The notes beneath the pieces are model-generated. The model was not told the DNA's origin, made no database searches, and saw only the letters and a program-made list of their open reading frames with translations. Shown piece after piece: positions 27,042 to 35,135 of a DNA stretch of 64,000 nt. A program made the translations under genes and the position numbers. The DNA comes from Lysinibacillus mangiferihumi. Lineage in GTDB: Bacteria; Bacillota; Bacilli; Bacillales_A; Planococcaceae. The number at the start of each line of letters is the position of its first letter. Within the stretch, counting starts at the first letter, position 1. The stretch spans positions 62,001 through 126,000 of the forward strand of contig NZ_PYWM01000013.1 of the NCBI RefSeq assembly GCF_003049665.1. The letters run 5' to 3'.

Positions 27042-27794
27042 TTATTTACAACTAGAACACATAGCTGCTTGAACGATTGGTGTACTAAACTGCCATGGAA
27101 CTCGTTGAGAACAATCACAAAGATTTGAATCGCAAAGACAATTCTTATAACTTACTCCATAGGTATGGTAGCAACAGTCATGGGATTTACAGCAAAAGTC
27201 CAATGAGTTAACAGCACCGGCAGTAGATTTACATGCTGAAGAACCACCGCAGCCTTCACCACACCACATATATCCGCCTGGCATACAACCTGAATACCAA
27301 GCTGCAGTTTTTACTTCTTCATTTAATAGCATCCCTGGTACATAGTTTTCATCAATCGGGAATTGTTCTTCTTGAAGTTTATTCGACTCTATTGCTAAAG
27401 CAGCAACTTCATGTGTGTGTGAACTAATTAAAGATGACACATATTCATCGTGGTATGATCTAAAGTGAGTAACTTTAATTTCGTCTTCTTCAACTTTAAA
27501 GATTTCACCAATGAAAAAGTCATTTGTTGTACTCTCATCGCCATTTAAATGACGGATAGTATATCGGATTTTCACATTTTCATTGATTTTAAGATACACC
27601 ACCTTTGCAGAATAAACATCCTCACCTTTAAGGACATCGAACTTAATTGCTTGAATAACCTCTGAATTCTCATCAAACTCAAATTTTTCCGAATTATTCA
27701 TCTCTTGGATTAAATTACGGAATTTAGTTTTTTCAGAAAATGTACTAATTAACGTTTTTACTTCTTCGTTATTCAAATAGTTACCTACTAACAT
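27042..27794 (-). CDS. Phospholipase A2-like cysteine-rich protein with long leader
   Basis: Protein of 250 residues from ATG 27794, with GAGGGGG about 8 nt upstream. A longer frame to 27869 has no ribosome site. Residues 1-165 are acidic and Cys-free, with no Sec signal. The last 85 residues contain about 15 Cys and the secreted phospholipase A2 signature LDFCCKSHDCCY (His205-Asp206). The preceding loop YMWCGEGCGG is suited to calcium binding, and a CLCDSNLCDC segment follows. This fits an inactive precursor with a disulphide-rich PLA2 domain released by proteolysis near the ..TAAWYSGC junction. A halocin C8-like cysteine-rich bacteriocin precursor is an alternative plan. It is divergent from an ECF sigma operon. 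The fold assignment is good; function and export route are inferred. Confidence 0.75.
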   Translation of the reverse strand: MLVGNYLNNEEVKTLISTFSEKTKFRNLIQEMNNSEKFEFDENSEVIQAIKFDVLKGEDVYSAKVVYLKINENVKIRYTIRHLNGDESTTNDFFIGEIFKVEEDEIKVTHFRSYHDEYVSSLISSHTHEVAALAIESNKLQEEQFPIDENYVPGMLLNEEVKTAAWYSGCMPGGYMWCGEGCGGSSACKSTAGAVNSLDFCCKSHDCCYHTYGVSYKNCLCDSNLCDCSQRVPWQFSTPIVQAAMCSSCK

Positions 27795-27819
27795 TTTATT
27801 TTCCCCCTCAATTTGTATT

Positions 27820-27831
27820 TGGTGGCCACCA
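27820..27831. promoter_or_regulatory. Palindrome just upstream of the phospholipase-like gene
   Basis: TGGTGGCCACCA is a perfect 12-bp palindrome. Its arms extend imperfectly into TTGTAT / ATACAA with a two-base bulge. It lies about 12 nt upstream of the ribosome site and could be an operator or an RNA hairpin. Confidence 0.45.
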
Positions 27832-27989
27832 TACAATATATAAAGAATGATAGCGCTGATAAATAACAACCTTTAATACAGAAATAGAAAAGGTATATAA
27901 TGTAGACACAACGCAATTAGAAAAAAATGTATATTAATTAATTGTTTACCTTTTTTGGTTTCGTTCGTCTTATAGTTAGGAGGTTATTC

Positions 27990-28502
27990 ATGAATGAGTT
28001 CGATTTTGGGGAGCTGTTGTTCCAATCTTTAAATAAGAACAAAAAATACCTAATTAACATGGGAGCGAGTGTGGAGGACGCTGAAGATGTTATACAAGAT
28101 ACTGCCTATAAATTCCTAACCTATATTGATTCTGTGGACATTAGTAATATTGACGGTTGGCTTTTTCGTGTATCTGTTAATAGTTATTACGACTTATACC
28201 GTAAAAGAAAAAGACAAAGCAATATTTTGATGAAGTTTAATGTAAAAGAGTTATTCGAGGAGGTAACACCTGAAAAAGCTGCACTACAAATGGAATTAAA
28301 AAGAGATATTCACAAGATATTAGAAATAATAAAACCGAAACATGCGGAATTTTTAATTTTAAAGTACAGTACAGGGTTAAAAATTGAAGACATTGCACAC
28401 TTGTATGAGATGAAAGTCAATTCTGTAAAGACAATTCTTCATCGAGCAAGAAAACAATTTATTGAAGAATATGGGAGGATTCATAATGACAAAGGAGAAT
28501 AA
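27990..28502 (+). CDS. ECF-family sigma factor
   Basis: Sigma factor of 170 residues, ATG 27990 with TAGGAGG 7 nt upstream. Region 2 (about 10-70) is KNKKYLINMGASVEDAEDVIQDTAYKFL then GWLFRVSVNSYYDLYRKRKRQ. Region 4 (about 105-160) is IIKPKHAEFLILKYSTGLKIEDIAHLYEMKVNSVKTILHRARKQF. It overlaps the anti-sigma gene by 17 nt. A TATAAT at 27896 lies about 90 nt before the start. It is transcribed divergently from the phospholipase-like gene, an obvious candidate target. Confidence 0.9.
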   Translation: MNEFDFGELLFQSLNKNKKYLINMGASVEDAEDVIQDTAYKFLTYIDSVDISNIDGWLFRVSVNSYYDLYRKRKRQSNILMKFNVKELFEEVTPEKAALQMELKRDIHKILEIIKPKHAEFLILKYSTGLKIEDIAHLYEMKVNSVKTILHRARKQFIEEYGRIHNDKGE

Positions 28503-29445
28503 CACTTCGGGATTTCAAAATTTAGCAAAAAAAGCAAAAAGGAAATCTCAAATACGTATGGGCATCATTGCATTTATTGTTTGTATTTTAGTATTAAGTA
28601 CCTTTCAGTTTGTGGGTAATATAGTTATTTCAAAGACGATTAATAAAGAAAGCGCAGTTGATACTATGTGGAACAACATACATGGAGCCAATATTACACA
28701 ACAAGGAACAGTTACGAATTATACCCTTTTCTCTGCAACAACCAAAACTGAATTCAATAAAATAGTAGGAGATGTTGCTATACCCTGGGTTCCGATTGAA
28801 AAAAGATATTCATTGTTCGGTACTTCAAAAAGAATAACTACTAACGGTCCAGTCGGTAGTGGACATATTAATGATCAAAGAATACCAATGTATTTCAATG
28901 GAGAAAGGGTCATTGAATTTATACATCCAAAAGTAAATTTTAATGATATTGCGGATGATAAAGAAATTATTTCTGATATAAAAGACGATAAGGTAATAGA
29001 GGTAGCTTTATCTTTTGATAAGGCTTATTCATTACTAGAAACTCAGAATACTTTTGGTAAAAGCTTATCATGGTTTTGGGTGAACACTTATGAAGCAGCA
29101 GATATTAATGATTTTAACCAGCTAAACGTAGATACCGGAAAAAATGTAACAATCTCGGGTGATGACGTTATCGGTTTTTCCTCCAATAAAACTAATGATC
29201 TTGATAATGGATCAGCACTTTTTATAAGTAATATTAAACAACTCTCAAAAGAAGGCAGTTATAAAGAAATAGCTAATCGAATTGTCAGCAATATAACTGC
29301 TACTTCTAATGAAAAAGAACTGTCATCTGCTAATCTCGAAATTATTGGTGTAGTTGTAACAGGTTTTCCATCGGAAATTTTAGAATTAATTGAATCCCCT
29401 ATGGTAAGAGCTGTATTTTTAGGATCGACTGTTGATAAATATTAA
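28486..29445 (+). CDS. Anti-sigma factor with sigma-regulator N and C domains
   Basis: Single-pass membrane protein of 319 residues, ATG 28486 with GGGAGGA 7 nt upstream. A basic cytoplasmic N-terminus (NLAKKAKRKSQIRMG) leads into a TM helix at about 27-48 (IIAFIVCILVLSTFQFVGNIV). The large extracytoplasmic part follows (AVDTMWNNIHGANITQQGTVTNYTLFSATT.., then YSLLETQNTFGKSLSWFWVNTYEA and a late EIIGVVVTGFPSEIL). This is the YhdL-like plan of Bacillus anti-sigma-M type regulators (Sigma_reg_N / Sigma_reg_C). It overlaps the sigma gene, as expected for a sigma/anti-sigma pair. Confidence 0.85.
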   Translation: MTKENNTSGFQNLAKKAKRKSQIRMGIIAFIVCILVLSTFQFVGNIVISKTINKESAVDTMWNNIHGANITQQGTVTNYTLFSATTKTEFNKIVGDVAIPWVPIEKRYSLFGTSKRITTNGPVGSGHINDQRIPMYFNGERVIEFIHPKVNFNDIADDKEIISDIKDDKVIEVALSFDKAYSLLETQNTFGKSLSWFWVNTYEAADINDFNQLNVDTGKNVTISGDDVIGFSSNKTNDLDNGSALFISNIKQLSKEGSYKEIANRIVSNITATSNEKELSSANLEIIGVVVTGFPSEILELIESPMVRAVFLGSTVDKY

Positions 29446-29466
29446 TGTGGAAATGAGGTAATCTTA

Positions 29467-29742
29467 ATGGAATTCTTATTTTTATTCACAGCACTGTTAC
29501 TATTAAATTGTATTGTTATACAATTTTCGAGATATTCGTTCAATAAATGGCTTATATCAGCGGCTATCGTGATAATATGTTCCCCTGTAGTTGGTACTAT
29601 TGCGGGATCCATATTTGGTTATATAGAAAAAAGTGGTTTTGGTGCTGGATTTTTTGGATTTATTTCTGGTGGACTCTTTTTTTTAAATGGTGTAATTTTC
29701 ATTTTCATGGCGTTTTTATTTTCACGCAAAAAAAATGCGTAA
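29467..29742 (+). CDS. Small membrane protein, third gene of the sigma operon
   Basis: Protein of 91 residues with three hydrophobic helices (about 2-22, 27-50 and 55-85). The last is Gly/Phe-rich (SGFGAGFFGFISGGLFFLNG). GAGGT precedes ATG, and the gene starts 21 nt after the anti-sigma stop, so it is probably cotranscribed. No family is recognised. It could be an accessory regulator or an immunity-type protein for the neighbouring phospholipase-like toxin, which is speculation. Confidence 0.65.
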   Translation: MEFLFLFTALLLLNCIVIQFSRYSFNKWLISAAIVIICSPVVGTIAGSIFGYIEKSGFGAGFFGFISGGLFFLNGVIFIFMAFLFSRKKNA

Positions 29743-29930
29743 AATTCAAACTCTTTTGTGTTAGCTTTCTGGACCTTCCTACTCTGCAGGTGATTTCAGT
29801 AAGCTTTTAACTATGAACATAAAAACTCCAATCGTACAATAATTACAGGTCTGGTCACCCTATTTAGTACGAGAGGATCCTTCAAAAAGGGAAAATCAAA
29901 TATTAATAACCATGATTTTTAAAAAATAGC

Positions 29931-30035
29931 TTTGCACAAAAATACAGAAGATATGTCATTTATAATCAAATCAAGACTGATATAGGAAAAATTCTACATC
30001 AGTTATGTGAAAGAAAAGCAATGGAATTTATTTAA
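29931..30035 (+). pseudogene. Remnant of an IS200/IS605-family TnpA transposase
   Basis: Thirty-four codons read FAQKYRRYVIYNQIKTDIGK then ILHQLCERKAMEFI. This corresponds to the early part of IS200 TnpA (pattern VFAPKYRRxVIYGxI..DIGxILRxLCxxKxVEII). It is broken by a stop at 30033 and has no recognisable start or the downstream HDH and Tyr motifs. It lies in the gene-poor gap 29743-30202. Confidence 0.7.
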
Positions 30036-30076
30036 CCAACAGGATGGCTAGAATATAAGCTTTTATTGATGTGTAT

Positions 30077-30109
30077 GCCTATGAACTAAGTGTATATTAG
30101 TTCATAGGC
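30077..30109. repeat. Perfect 13-bp inverted repeat near the IS200 remnant
   Basis: GCCTATGAACTAA / TTAGTTCATAGGC with a 7-nt spacer and no T run on either side, so it is not a normal terminator. IS200-type elements end in subterminal hairpins, and the nearby TnpA fragment makes an IS end plausible. Confidence 0.5.
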
Positions 30110-30202
30110 TAATGGAAAGAGTAACTTAATGATTTTCGATCGACATATCGATTTAAAGTATCAAAAGGCGATTCGACAATCTTAGTGTGGTAGATATTTC
30201 TT

Positions 30203-30832
30203 TTATATTATTTTTCTTTCGATAGTACGAACATTAACATATGACAAATAGAGACTTACTGTTATAAGTAACATACTAGAAATTGCATAAAAAACTATTT
30301 CTCTAAAAGTGAAGTTAAAGTCAAAGAAAAACATATGCGGCCACAGAAACACGTCTCCTAAAGTTAGCAATTCTGTTGCGATATACAAAACAATTATCAT
30401 AAAAGGTGTTTCAATATTTTTAAAAAATATTGCTAGTAACAACCCTAATGAGGAAATTAATAAAGCTTGACTAATCAACAAGATCAGCAATTTAAATATA
30501 CTTACATCTGGGAGTATTACATAAAATGTGGCCACTATTAGGGCAAGCATTATTATGAAAATTGACTCAAATTTAATAAAATTCAGAATGAGATTGCGTG
30601 GATAACATAGTAATAAAATTTCTTCTGATTGATTTTGATATAACTCATATACTAGATAAATAGACCACCAAGCTGAAAATGGTACAAAAACAGTTTGAAG
30701 AAATATTAATAGTTGTAATTCATATTGTTCTGCTGGCAAAAAGAATAGAGAACAAAAAACAACTAAAAAAATAATAATAGGAATGTAGAAATTTAAACCC
30801 ATGTTTTTTACTTCAAATTTAAATTGGTCCAT
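30203..30832 (-). CDS. ABC-2 type transporter permease
   Basis: Membrane protein of 209 residues. The start is ATG 30832, with GGAGGT 7 nt upstream inside the end of the ATPase gene; the TTG five codons earlier is less likely. About six TM segments can be seen (around 17-35, 46-66, 88-106, 115-137, 143-160 and 180-202), as in ABC-2 membrane subunits. It follows the ATPase gene with a few-nt spacing and completes a transporter with it and with the 686-residue membrane protein. In this context it could provide export of, or self-protection from, the secreted peptide encoded upstream. The substrate is not shown. Confidence 0.75.
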   Translation of the reverse strand: MDQFKFEVKNMGLNFYIPIIIFLVVFCSLFFLPAEQYELQLLIFLQTVFVPFSAWWSIYLVYELYQNQSEEILLLCYPRNLILNFIKFESIFIIMLALIVATFYVILPDVSIFKLLILLISQALLISSLGLLLAIFFKNIETPFMIIVLYIATELLTLGDVFLWPHMFFFDFNFTFREIVFYAISSMLLITVSLYLSYVNVRTIERKII

Positions 30833-30837
30833 TTTTT

Positions 30838-31704
30838 CTACCTCCAACCATTAATGATTGATAAGTAACCATCAATAAGCGTAGCGTTTAAAGGAGTAGC
30901 ATTAGATGGTTTATTTTTAGACAATACCCTTACATCTAAAATGTTGAAACCGCGTTGCTGAATATCTATAACAGTATATAATTTGAATGTTTCTGACAAT
31001 TCGTTTTCGTGAATTTGAATGCTCCAAACAAAACCATCAGATGATTTAGCAATTTCTTCTGGAGTACCTTCAGCTAATACGCTACCTTCTTTGATAATAC
31101 CTAACTTTGTACATAAGAATTCAACATCTTCTACAATATGAGAGGATATTATAATGGTTTTGTCCTTTGACAATTCTCTTAATAGATTTCTAAATCTTAT
31201 GCGTTCAAGAATATCTAGACCGGAAGTAGGTTCGTCTATAATAAGAATACTAGGGTTCGTTAGAAAAACTTGTGCAATTCCTAAACGTTTTCTCATTCCG
31301 CCAGATAACTTTGATACTTTTTGTTTTTTAGCATCGACTAAATTAACTTGCTCCAACACCGTTGTAATTCTCTCTTTTCGTAATTGAGAATCAGCTATTC
31401 CCTTTAATAAAGCAATATGATTTAAACAATCATACACTGTAGCCTTTGGGTACAAATCAAAATCTTGAGGTAAATAACCAATTCCGTTACGAATTGTTTT
31501 TAAATCTGTAGAATGTAAATCATCGTTTTCAACTATAATTTTACCTTCATCAACAGAGATTAGCCCCGCCAGGACTCTCATCAATGTAGTTTTACCAGCT
31601 CCATTTGGTCCTAATAGTCCGTAAATACCTTCAATTTCTAGAGAAACTTTTTGTAATGTTTTTTTCCCTTTATATGTTTTTGTAATATTTTGAACATTTA
31701 TCAT
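30838..31704 (-). CDS. ABC transporter ATP-binding protein
   Basis: Nucleotide-binding subunit of 288 residues. Walker A is LLGPNGAGKTTLMRVL (near 33-40), Q-loop GYLPQDFDLYP, signature KLSGGMRKRLGIAQ (near 135), Walker B ILIIDEPTSGLD and switch His in TIIISSHIVEDVEFL. It belongs to the BcrA/CcmA-like group that pairs with ABC-2 permeases in antibiotic peptide export and immunity and in YtrB-type systems. The C-terminal about 70 residues are an unassigned accessory domain. It sits between the large membrane protein upstream (14-nt gap) and the small permease downstream in one operon. Confidence 0.92.
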   Translation of the reverse strand: MINVQNITKTYKGKKTLQKVSLEIEGIYGLLGPNGAGKTTLMRVLAGLISVDEGKIIVENDDLHSTDLKTIRNGIGYLPQDFDLYPKATVYDCLNHIALLKGIADSQLRKERITTVLEQVNLVDAKKQKVSKLSGGMRKRLGIAQVFLTNPSILIIDEPTSGLDILERIRFRNLLRELSKDKTIIISSHIVEDVEFLCTKLGIIKEGSVLAEGTPEEIAKSSDGFVWSIQIHENELSETFKLYTVIDIQQRGFNILDVRVLSKNKPSNATPLNATLIDGYLSIINGWR

Positions 31705-31718
31705 AGCTCTATTCCTCT

Positions 31719-33779
31719 CTATCTATATTTTTTCACCATTTCACTTACGTCGTTCCATGTGACTTTTTCTGATTGTAGAAGTTTACTCCAATCAAGCAAT
31801 ATTTTTTCTATAGTTGAATCAGATTTTGACGATAGCAAAGCAGAGATGTCCGAAATTATCTCTTTATCTTCATCTGAGGTATTAGCTAATACTTCTCCCA
31901 ACCAATAGTCTTTTTCTGAATACCGCTGTTCTTTTACACCTGTTTTCTCATTGAGATAATGTCCTGCTAAAGCAGAAAAGAGAATAGAAATATTATCATT
32001 TTGATAAATGACACCGTTATTTTTCCACAAAAGTGCTCCTAATATTTGATATGGAATTAAATGTTCAAGTCGTTTAAATATCGTTTCATCATGATGTTCA
32101 TAAGGATTAATAAGAATTGTTAGTTGTTCTTTTTCTTGATACCACATTAATTCAGAGGGTAATATATCATTTGCTCCTATAGCTGGTATTAGTAGTATTT
32201 TTTTCGGTAGTGATACCCCTTCTATCTTGAAGATTCTTTTAATTTGCTCAATGTTTTTTTCAAGTTGAATTAAATAAGAATCTATGAATTTTATACTATT
32301 TTCCCAAGTTATAGGGTAAAGTATTTTATAATTGTTTATTTGGTCATATTTCAACTCTCCATAAATTAAGTAAATACCATTTTTACTTTCACCTTTATAT
32401 TCACCTTCACGAACTTTTTCCAAGTTAGTAAATACTTCTTGATTCCCTTTGTAATTTAAAACATAATCAATATCTTGTTGTGGCTGAGTAGGTAATCTAT
32501 GATTTGAGTTATAAGTATCTTTCATCGAAGGATTATTATTTTTTAAAGGAATCCACGCAAAGTAAAATGGTAAATAGGCAAACTCATTATTTGCATCCAT
32601 ATAAGGTGAGGAAATACCACTGTATATGAATTTAAGTTTTTTTGTTTCTTCCTTTAAATTAACTTTTATAAAGTCTCCCTCTTGTTTAAAATCAATTGCA
32701 TTATTAAGTTCGTCCATAATCTTATTTACTTTAAACCCATGATACAAATTAAAATATTTAATTCCCTGTTCTTGTTGTTGAAAATACAACTCTACTGCAG
32801 CATCTAATTTTTTATTGATTGCTAAATAAATATCATATTTTTCAACATCGTAATCTAACCATATATTCATTGGATTATATCTATTTTCTGCATAATAATT
32901 TAGTTCATCAGCATTCCGTTGGTTGAATAGTGTTGGATTTATTTTAGATTCCATATATATATAATTCGTAGAAACAAATAGTATTAAGGCAACTAACAGT
33001 AAATTGATCAATATCTTTAATGACTTCTGAATATGACTTTTCAGTACAACAACGATTAAAATTATTGTGAGTAACAACACAATCCAACTTAATTTATTTA
33101 TCAAGTCTTCTTTCGTGAAAACAAATCCACTAAAAGCATGATAGGACATTATAGGGTTTGGGACTCCTAAATGAAAAAAACCAGGGACATAATCGAAACC
33201 TAGTAAACGAAATAAATTATCACTAAAATAAACATTCATAGGAGAAATAAGTAACCATATACCAAATAGGATGGAGATGCTTATTTTTTTTCTTGAAGTT
33301 AGGCCAACAAGTACACCTATTAATGAACTTATAACTGCAGGAACAAACCAATATATAAAAACAAAGAATATAGAATCTATATAAAAATCTGAAAAAACGT
33401 ATCCGGATAACACATAAACTAACATAAATAATATTATTGCAAAGATACAGAATACAATGTTTGATAAGAGTATAAATAAATAGTTGCTCGCAATTTTTAT
33501 ATAGCAACTTTTCGGTATCGTAAGGAATAACTCTTTTGCAACTTTTACACTCTCTACTTTAATGGAAAAGTATCCTAATATCATAAAAATAAGCATATAT
33601 CCTTGAATCAAATACGAAGATAACTGCAACATATTACCAGGATTAGTGATTTCAGAGGAGGAATAAGTATAAATTATGACTCCTAAATATAATAAAGCTA
33701 TTACGACAGATATAATGTATATTGGATTTCTAAAGTTTAACTTGCTGAAAAAACATACGGAATTTATTAACTTCTTCAA
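31719..33779 (-). CDS. Large ABC-type membrane protein with extracytoplasmic domain
   Basis: Protein of 686 residues, TTG start with GAGGAG 9 nt upstream. Six TM segments at about 17-265 resemble an ABC-2 permease. TM7 at about 262-280 is followed by about 400 hydrophilic residues predicted outside. That part has LVPAIGANDILPSELMWYQEKE- and LEHLIPYQILGALLW..LFSALAGHYLNEKTG-like stretches. These recall the order of metallopeptidase M1 helices but lack an HExxH motif. It is encoded directly after the secreted 130-residue protein and before the ABC ATPase. An export or immunity role, or a substrate-capture domain, is inferred; the family is not firmly recognised. Confidence 0.7.
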   Translation of the reverse strand: MKKLINSVCFFSKLNFRNPIYIISVVIALLYLGVIIYTYSSSEITNPGNMLQLSSYLIQGYMLIFMILGYFSIKVESVKVAKELFLTIPKSCYIKIASNYLFILLSNIVFCIFAIILFMLVYVLSGYVFSDFYIDSIFFVFIYWFVPAVISSLIGVLVGLTSRKKISISILFGIWLLISPMNVYFSDNLFRLLGFDYVPGFFHLGVPNPIMSYHAFSGFVFTKEDLINKLSWIVLLLTIILIVVVLKSHIQKSLKILINLLLVALILFVSTNYIYMESKINPTLFNQRNADELNYYAENRYNPMNIWLDYDVEKYDIYLAINKKLDAAVELYFQQQEQGIKYFNLYHGFKVNKIMDELNNAIDFKQEGDFIKVNLKEETKKLKFIYSGISSPYMDANNEFAYLPFYFAWIPLKNNNPSMKDTYNSNHRLPTQPQQDIDYVLNYKGNQEVFTNLEKVREGEYKGESKNGIYLIYGELKYDQINNYKILYPITWENSIKFIDSYLIQLEKNIEQIKRIFKIEGVSLPKKILLIPAIGANDILPSELMWYQEKEQLTILINPYEHHDETIFKRLEHLIPYQILGALLWKNNGVIYQNDNISILFSALAGHYLNEKTGVKEQRYSEKDYWLGEVLANTSDEDKEIISDISALLSSKSDSTIEKILLDWSKLLQSEKVTWNDVSEMVKKYR

Positions 33780-33842
33780 TATATCCAGCTCCTCACTATG
33801 TAATATACCCTCCCCTTAAAAAGGGGAAGGGAATATTTGTGA

Positions 33843-34235
33843 TTAATCGGTGATTCTTACTGCACCATAAAGAGCAGTAGTATTATATTCTGTATTAGCA
33901 ACAGCGTAATAAGTAGAGGGATCTGGATAAAAGTTTGTTTTCACTTCTTTTCCAGCTGCTGCATAGCTATTGTGAACGATTGAATCCGGAAGAACAGCAA
34001 CGTATTTTTTTGCATATCCAAAGATTCCGTAAGGACCGCCTCCAGCATTTGTAACTGTCATTTGAGAAGCACCATCGTGAATATTTACTTTGGCCCCTTC
34101 TGCACTTGACGTATAATTTATTAGAGCTGTAGACGATGCAGCAGAGGCGCTAGATGCTAAAGCTCCAAATGCTGCAATACCTAAGATAATTGATTTCATC
34201 TTATTATTTTTTTTTATATTCACAACATCAACCAT
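33843..34235 (-). CDS. Secreted small protein, candidate antimicrobial or signalling peptide
   Basis: Protein of 130 residues with AAGGAGG 6 nt before ATG. After a basic N-terminus comes a Sec signal peptide (MKSIILGIAAFGALASSASA), with cleavage expected around residue 32. The mature about 98 residues are neutral, Tyr/Ala/Thr/Gly-rich and Cys-free (TALINYTSSAEGAKVNI, GGGPYGIFGYAKKYVAVLP, FYPDPSTYYAVAN, closing ALYGAVRITD), which looks like a small beta-sheet protein. It is the first gene of an operon with a three-component ABC transporter and has two perfect palindromes upstream. The plan (Sec-secreted small protein plus ABC genes) is like lactococcin 972-type loci, but sequence similarity to that family is not evident. 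Confidence 0.7.
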   Translation of the reverse strand: MVDVVNIKKNNKMKSIILGIAAFGALASSASAASSTALINYTSSAEGAKVNIHDGASQMTVTNAGGGPYGIFGYAKKYVAVLPDSIVHNSYAAAGKEVKTNFYPDPSTYYAVANTEYNTTALYGAVRITD

Positions 34236-34265
34236 ATAAATCCTCCTTGTATAAAGTAGTATTCT

Positions 34266-34309
34266 TTCTATAGGCCTATAGAAGTTTTAGAAAGAGCTGC
34301 TCTTTCTAA
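34266..34309. promoter_or_regulatory. Two tandem perfect palindromes before the secreted-peptide gene
   Basis: At 34266-34283, TTCTATAGGCCTATAGAA is an 18-bp perfect palindrome. At 34287-34309 there are 11-bp perfect arms (TTAGAAAGAGC / GCTCTTTCTAA) with one central base. They are 3 bp apart and 31-74 nt upstream of the start codon. They could be operators or, in RNA, consecutive hairpins. Confidence 0.6.
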
Positions 34310-34751
34310 TATAGATAGAACTCCTAACTTAGATTTTCACAACCTTTAAGTATTTATAGTTCATGTTCCTTTGTTTACTTTTTTCGTTGAATATTGTTAC
34401 CTTAGGAATACCCGTATTCTCTATATGAATAATACTTTCTCTCCAGTCTTAATTATTTATTTAGTACTTGTTTCAAAAAAAAAGCAGAACAATTGAGTTA
34501 ACAATGTTCATGCTCTATATAAAATTATTGAATTGTTAGCTTGTTGAAATGTAAATTCATGTGAAGTTGAAACTTAAGGCTGCTTTTTCTAAAATAGCTG
34601 TAATAAATGAATAAGAAATTGATGTTTCAGGCTTTTAGTTAGTTTTTTAATTAAAATGTTTTCTAGTTTATCTTTATTAAATCCCATAACTTTAGAAATC
34701 ACATCGTGGGCTATGAAAATTAAATAAAATTTATTTTATAAAATACAACTA
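34310..34751. other. AT-rich leader region upstream of the secreted-peptide gene
   Basis: About 440 nt with no convincing gene. ATGTTCCTTTGTTTACTTTT at 34363-34382 resembles the units repeated before the sigO-like gene (35941-36025). The remainder shows no clear hairpin or family match to me. Confidence 0.4.
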
Positions 34752-34822
34752 AGGTGACACTCGGGATCGAACCGAGGATAAAGGTTTTGCAGACCTCTGC
34801 CTTACCCCTTGGCTATGCCACC
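34752..34822 (-). tRNA. tRNA-Cys (anticodon GCA)
   Basis: A complete cloverleaf on the minus strand: acceptor GGTGGCA / TGTCACC, D arm GCC..GGC, anticodon stem GAGGT / ACCTT around CTGCAAA (anticodon GCA) and T arm CTCGG TTCGATC CCGAG. Discriminator U73, typical of Cys tRNA, is present. CCA is not encoded. It is isolated between the secreted-peptide gene and the RsoA-like gene, inside the accessory block. Confidence 0.93.
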
Positions 34823-34892
34823 GTGATCAACAAATAAATTTCTTTAAAGGTTTTCAAGATTACCACTTAAAAAAATAAAATGATGTATTCTT

Positions 34893-35129
34893 TCATGGAT
34901 TGCTAAAGCGATTTTTCATTTCCCAGAATCCCGGTACAGAATGAACATCGTATTTCTTTATTGTTTTAATAAGTATAATGGTTAAATCCTGACGTAAGTC
35001 TTCTCTATAAATCGGATGTGTTTGATAAAGACAATTTTTTAATTTAGGTTCAAAAAACTGTATTACATCTAATAAAGCCGTATCATCATATTTTGATTTT
35101 TCTACTAAGGCAACCAATTCTTTAGACAT
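34893..35129 (-). CDS. RsoA-like co-sigma protein (sigma region 2-like)
   Basis: Protein of 78 residues, ATG 6 nt after the stop of the YvrJ-like gene. The sequence LVALVEKSKYDDTALLDVIQ then FEPKLKNCLYQTHPIYREDLRQDLTIILIKTIKKY has the pattern of a sigma region 2 / helix-turn-helix module (acidic REDLRQDL core-binding helix). The length matches B. subtilis RsoA (YvrHa, about 79 residues), which works with SigO, itself lacking region 2, as a split sigma factor. Third in an operon with the SigO-like and YvrJ-like genes, as in that system. Assignment is by architecture, length and context. Confidence 0.7.
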   Translation of the reverse strand: MSKELVALVEKSKYDDTALLDVIQFFEPKLKNCLYQTHPIYREDLRQDLTIILIKTIKKYDVHSVPGFWEMKNRFSNP

Positions 35130-35135
35130 TTATTT

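Noticed and set aside
29855-29880. TTAGTACGAGAGGA, identical to part of the 23S rRNA sarcin-ricin loop
   Set aside because: Only 14 nt match and flanking sequence does not continue as rRNA; too short to call an rRNA fragment.
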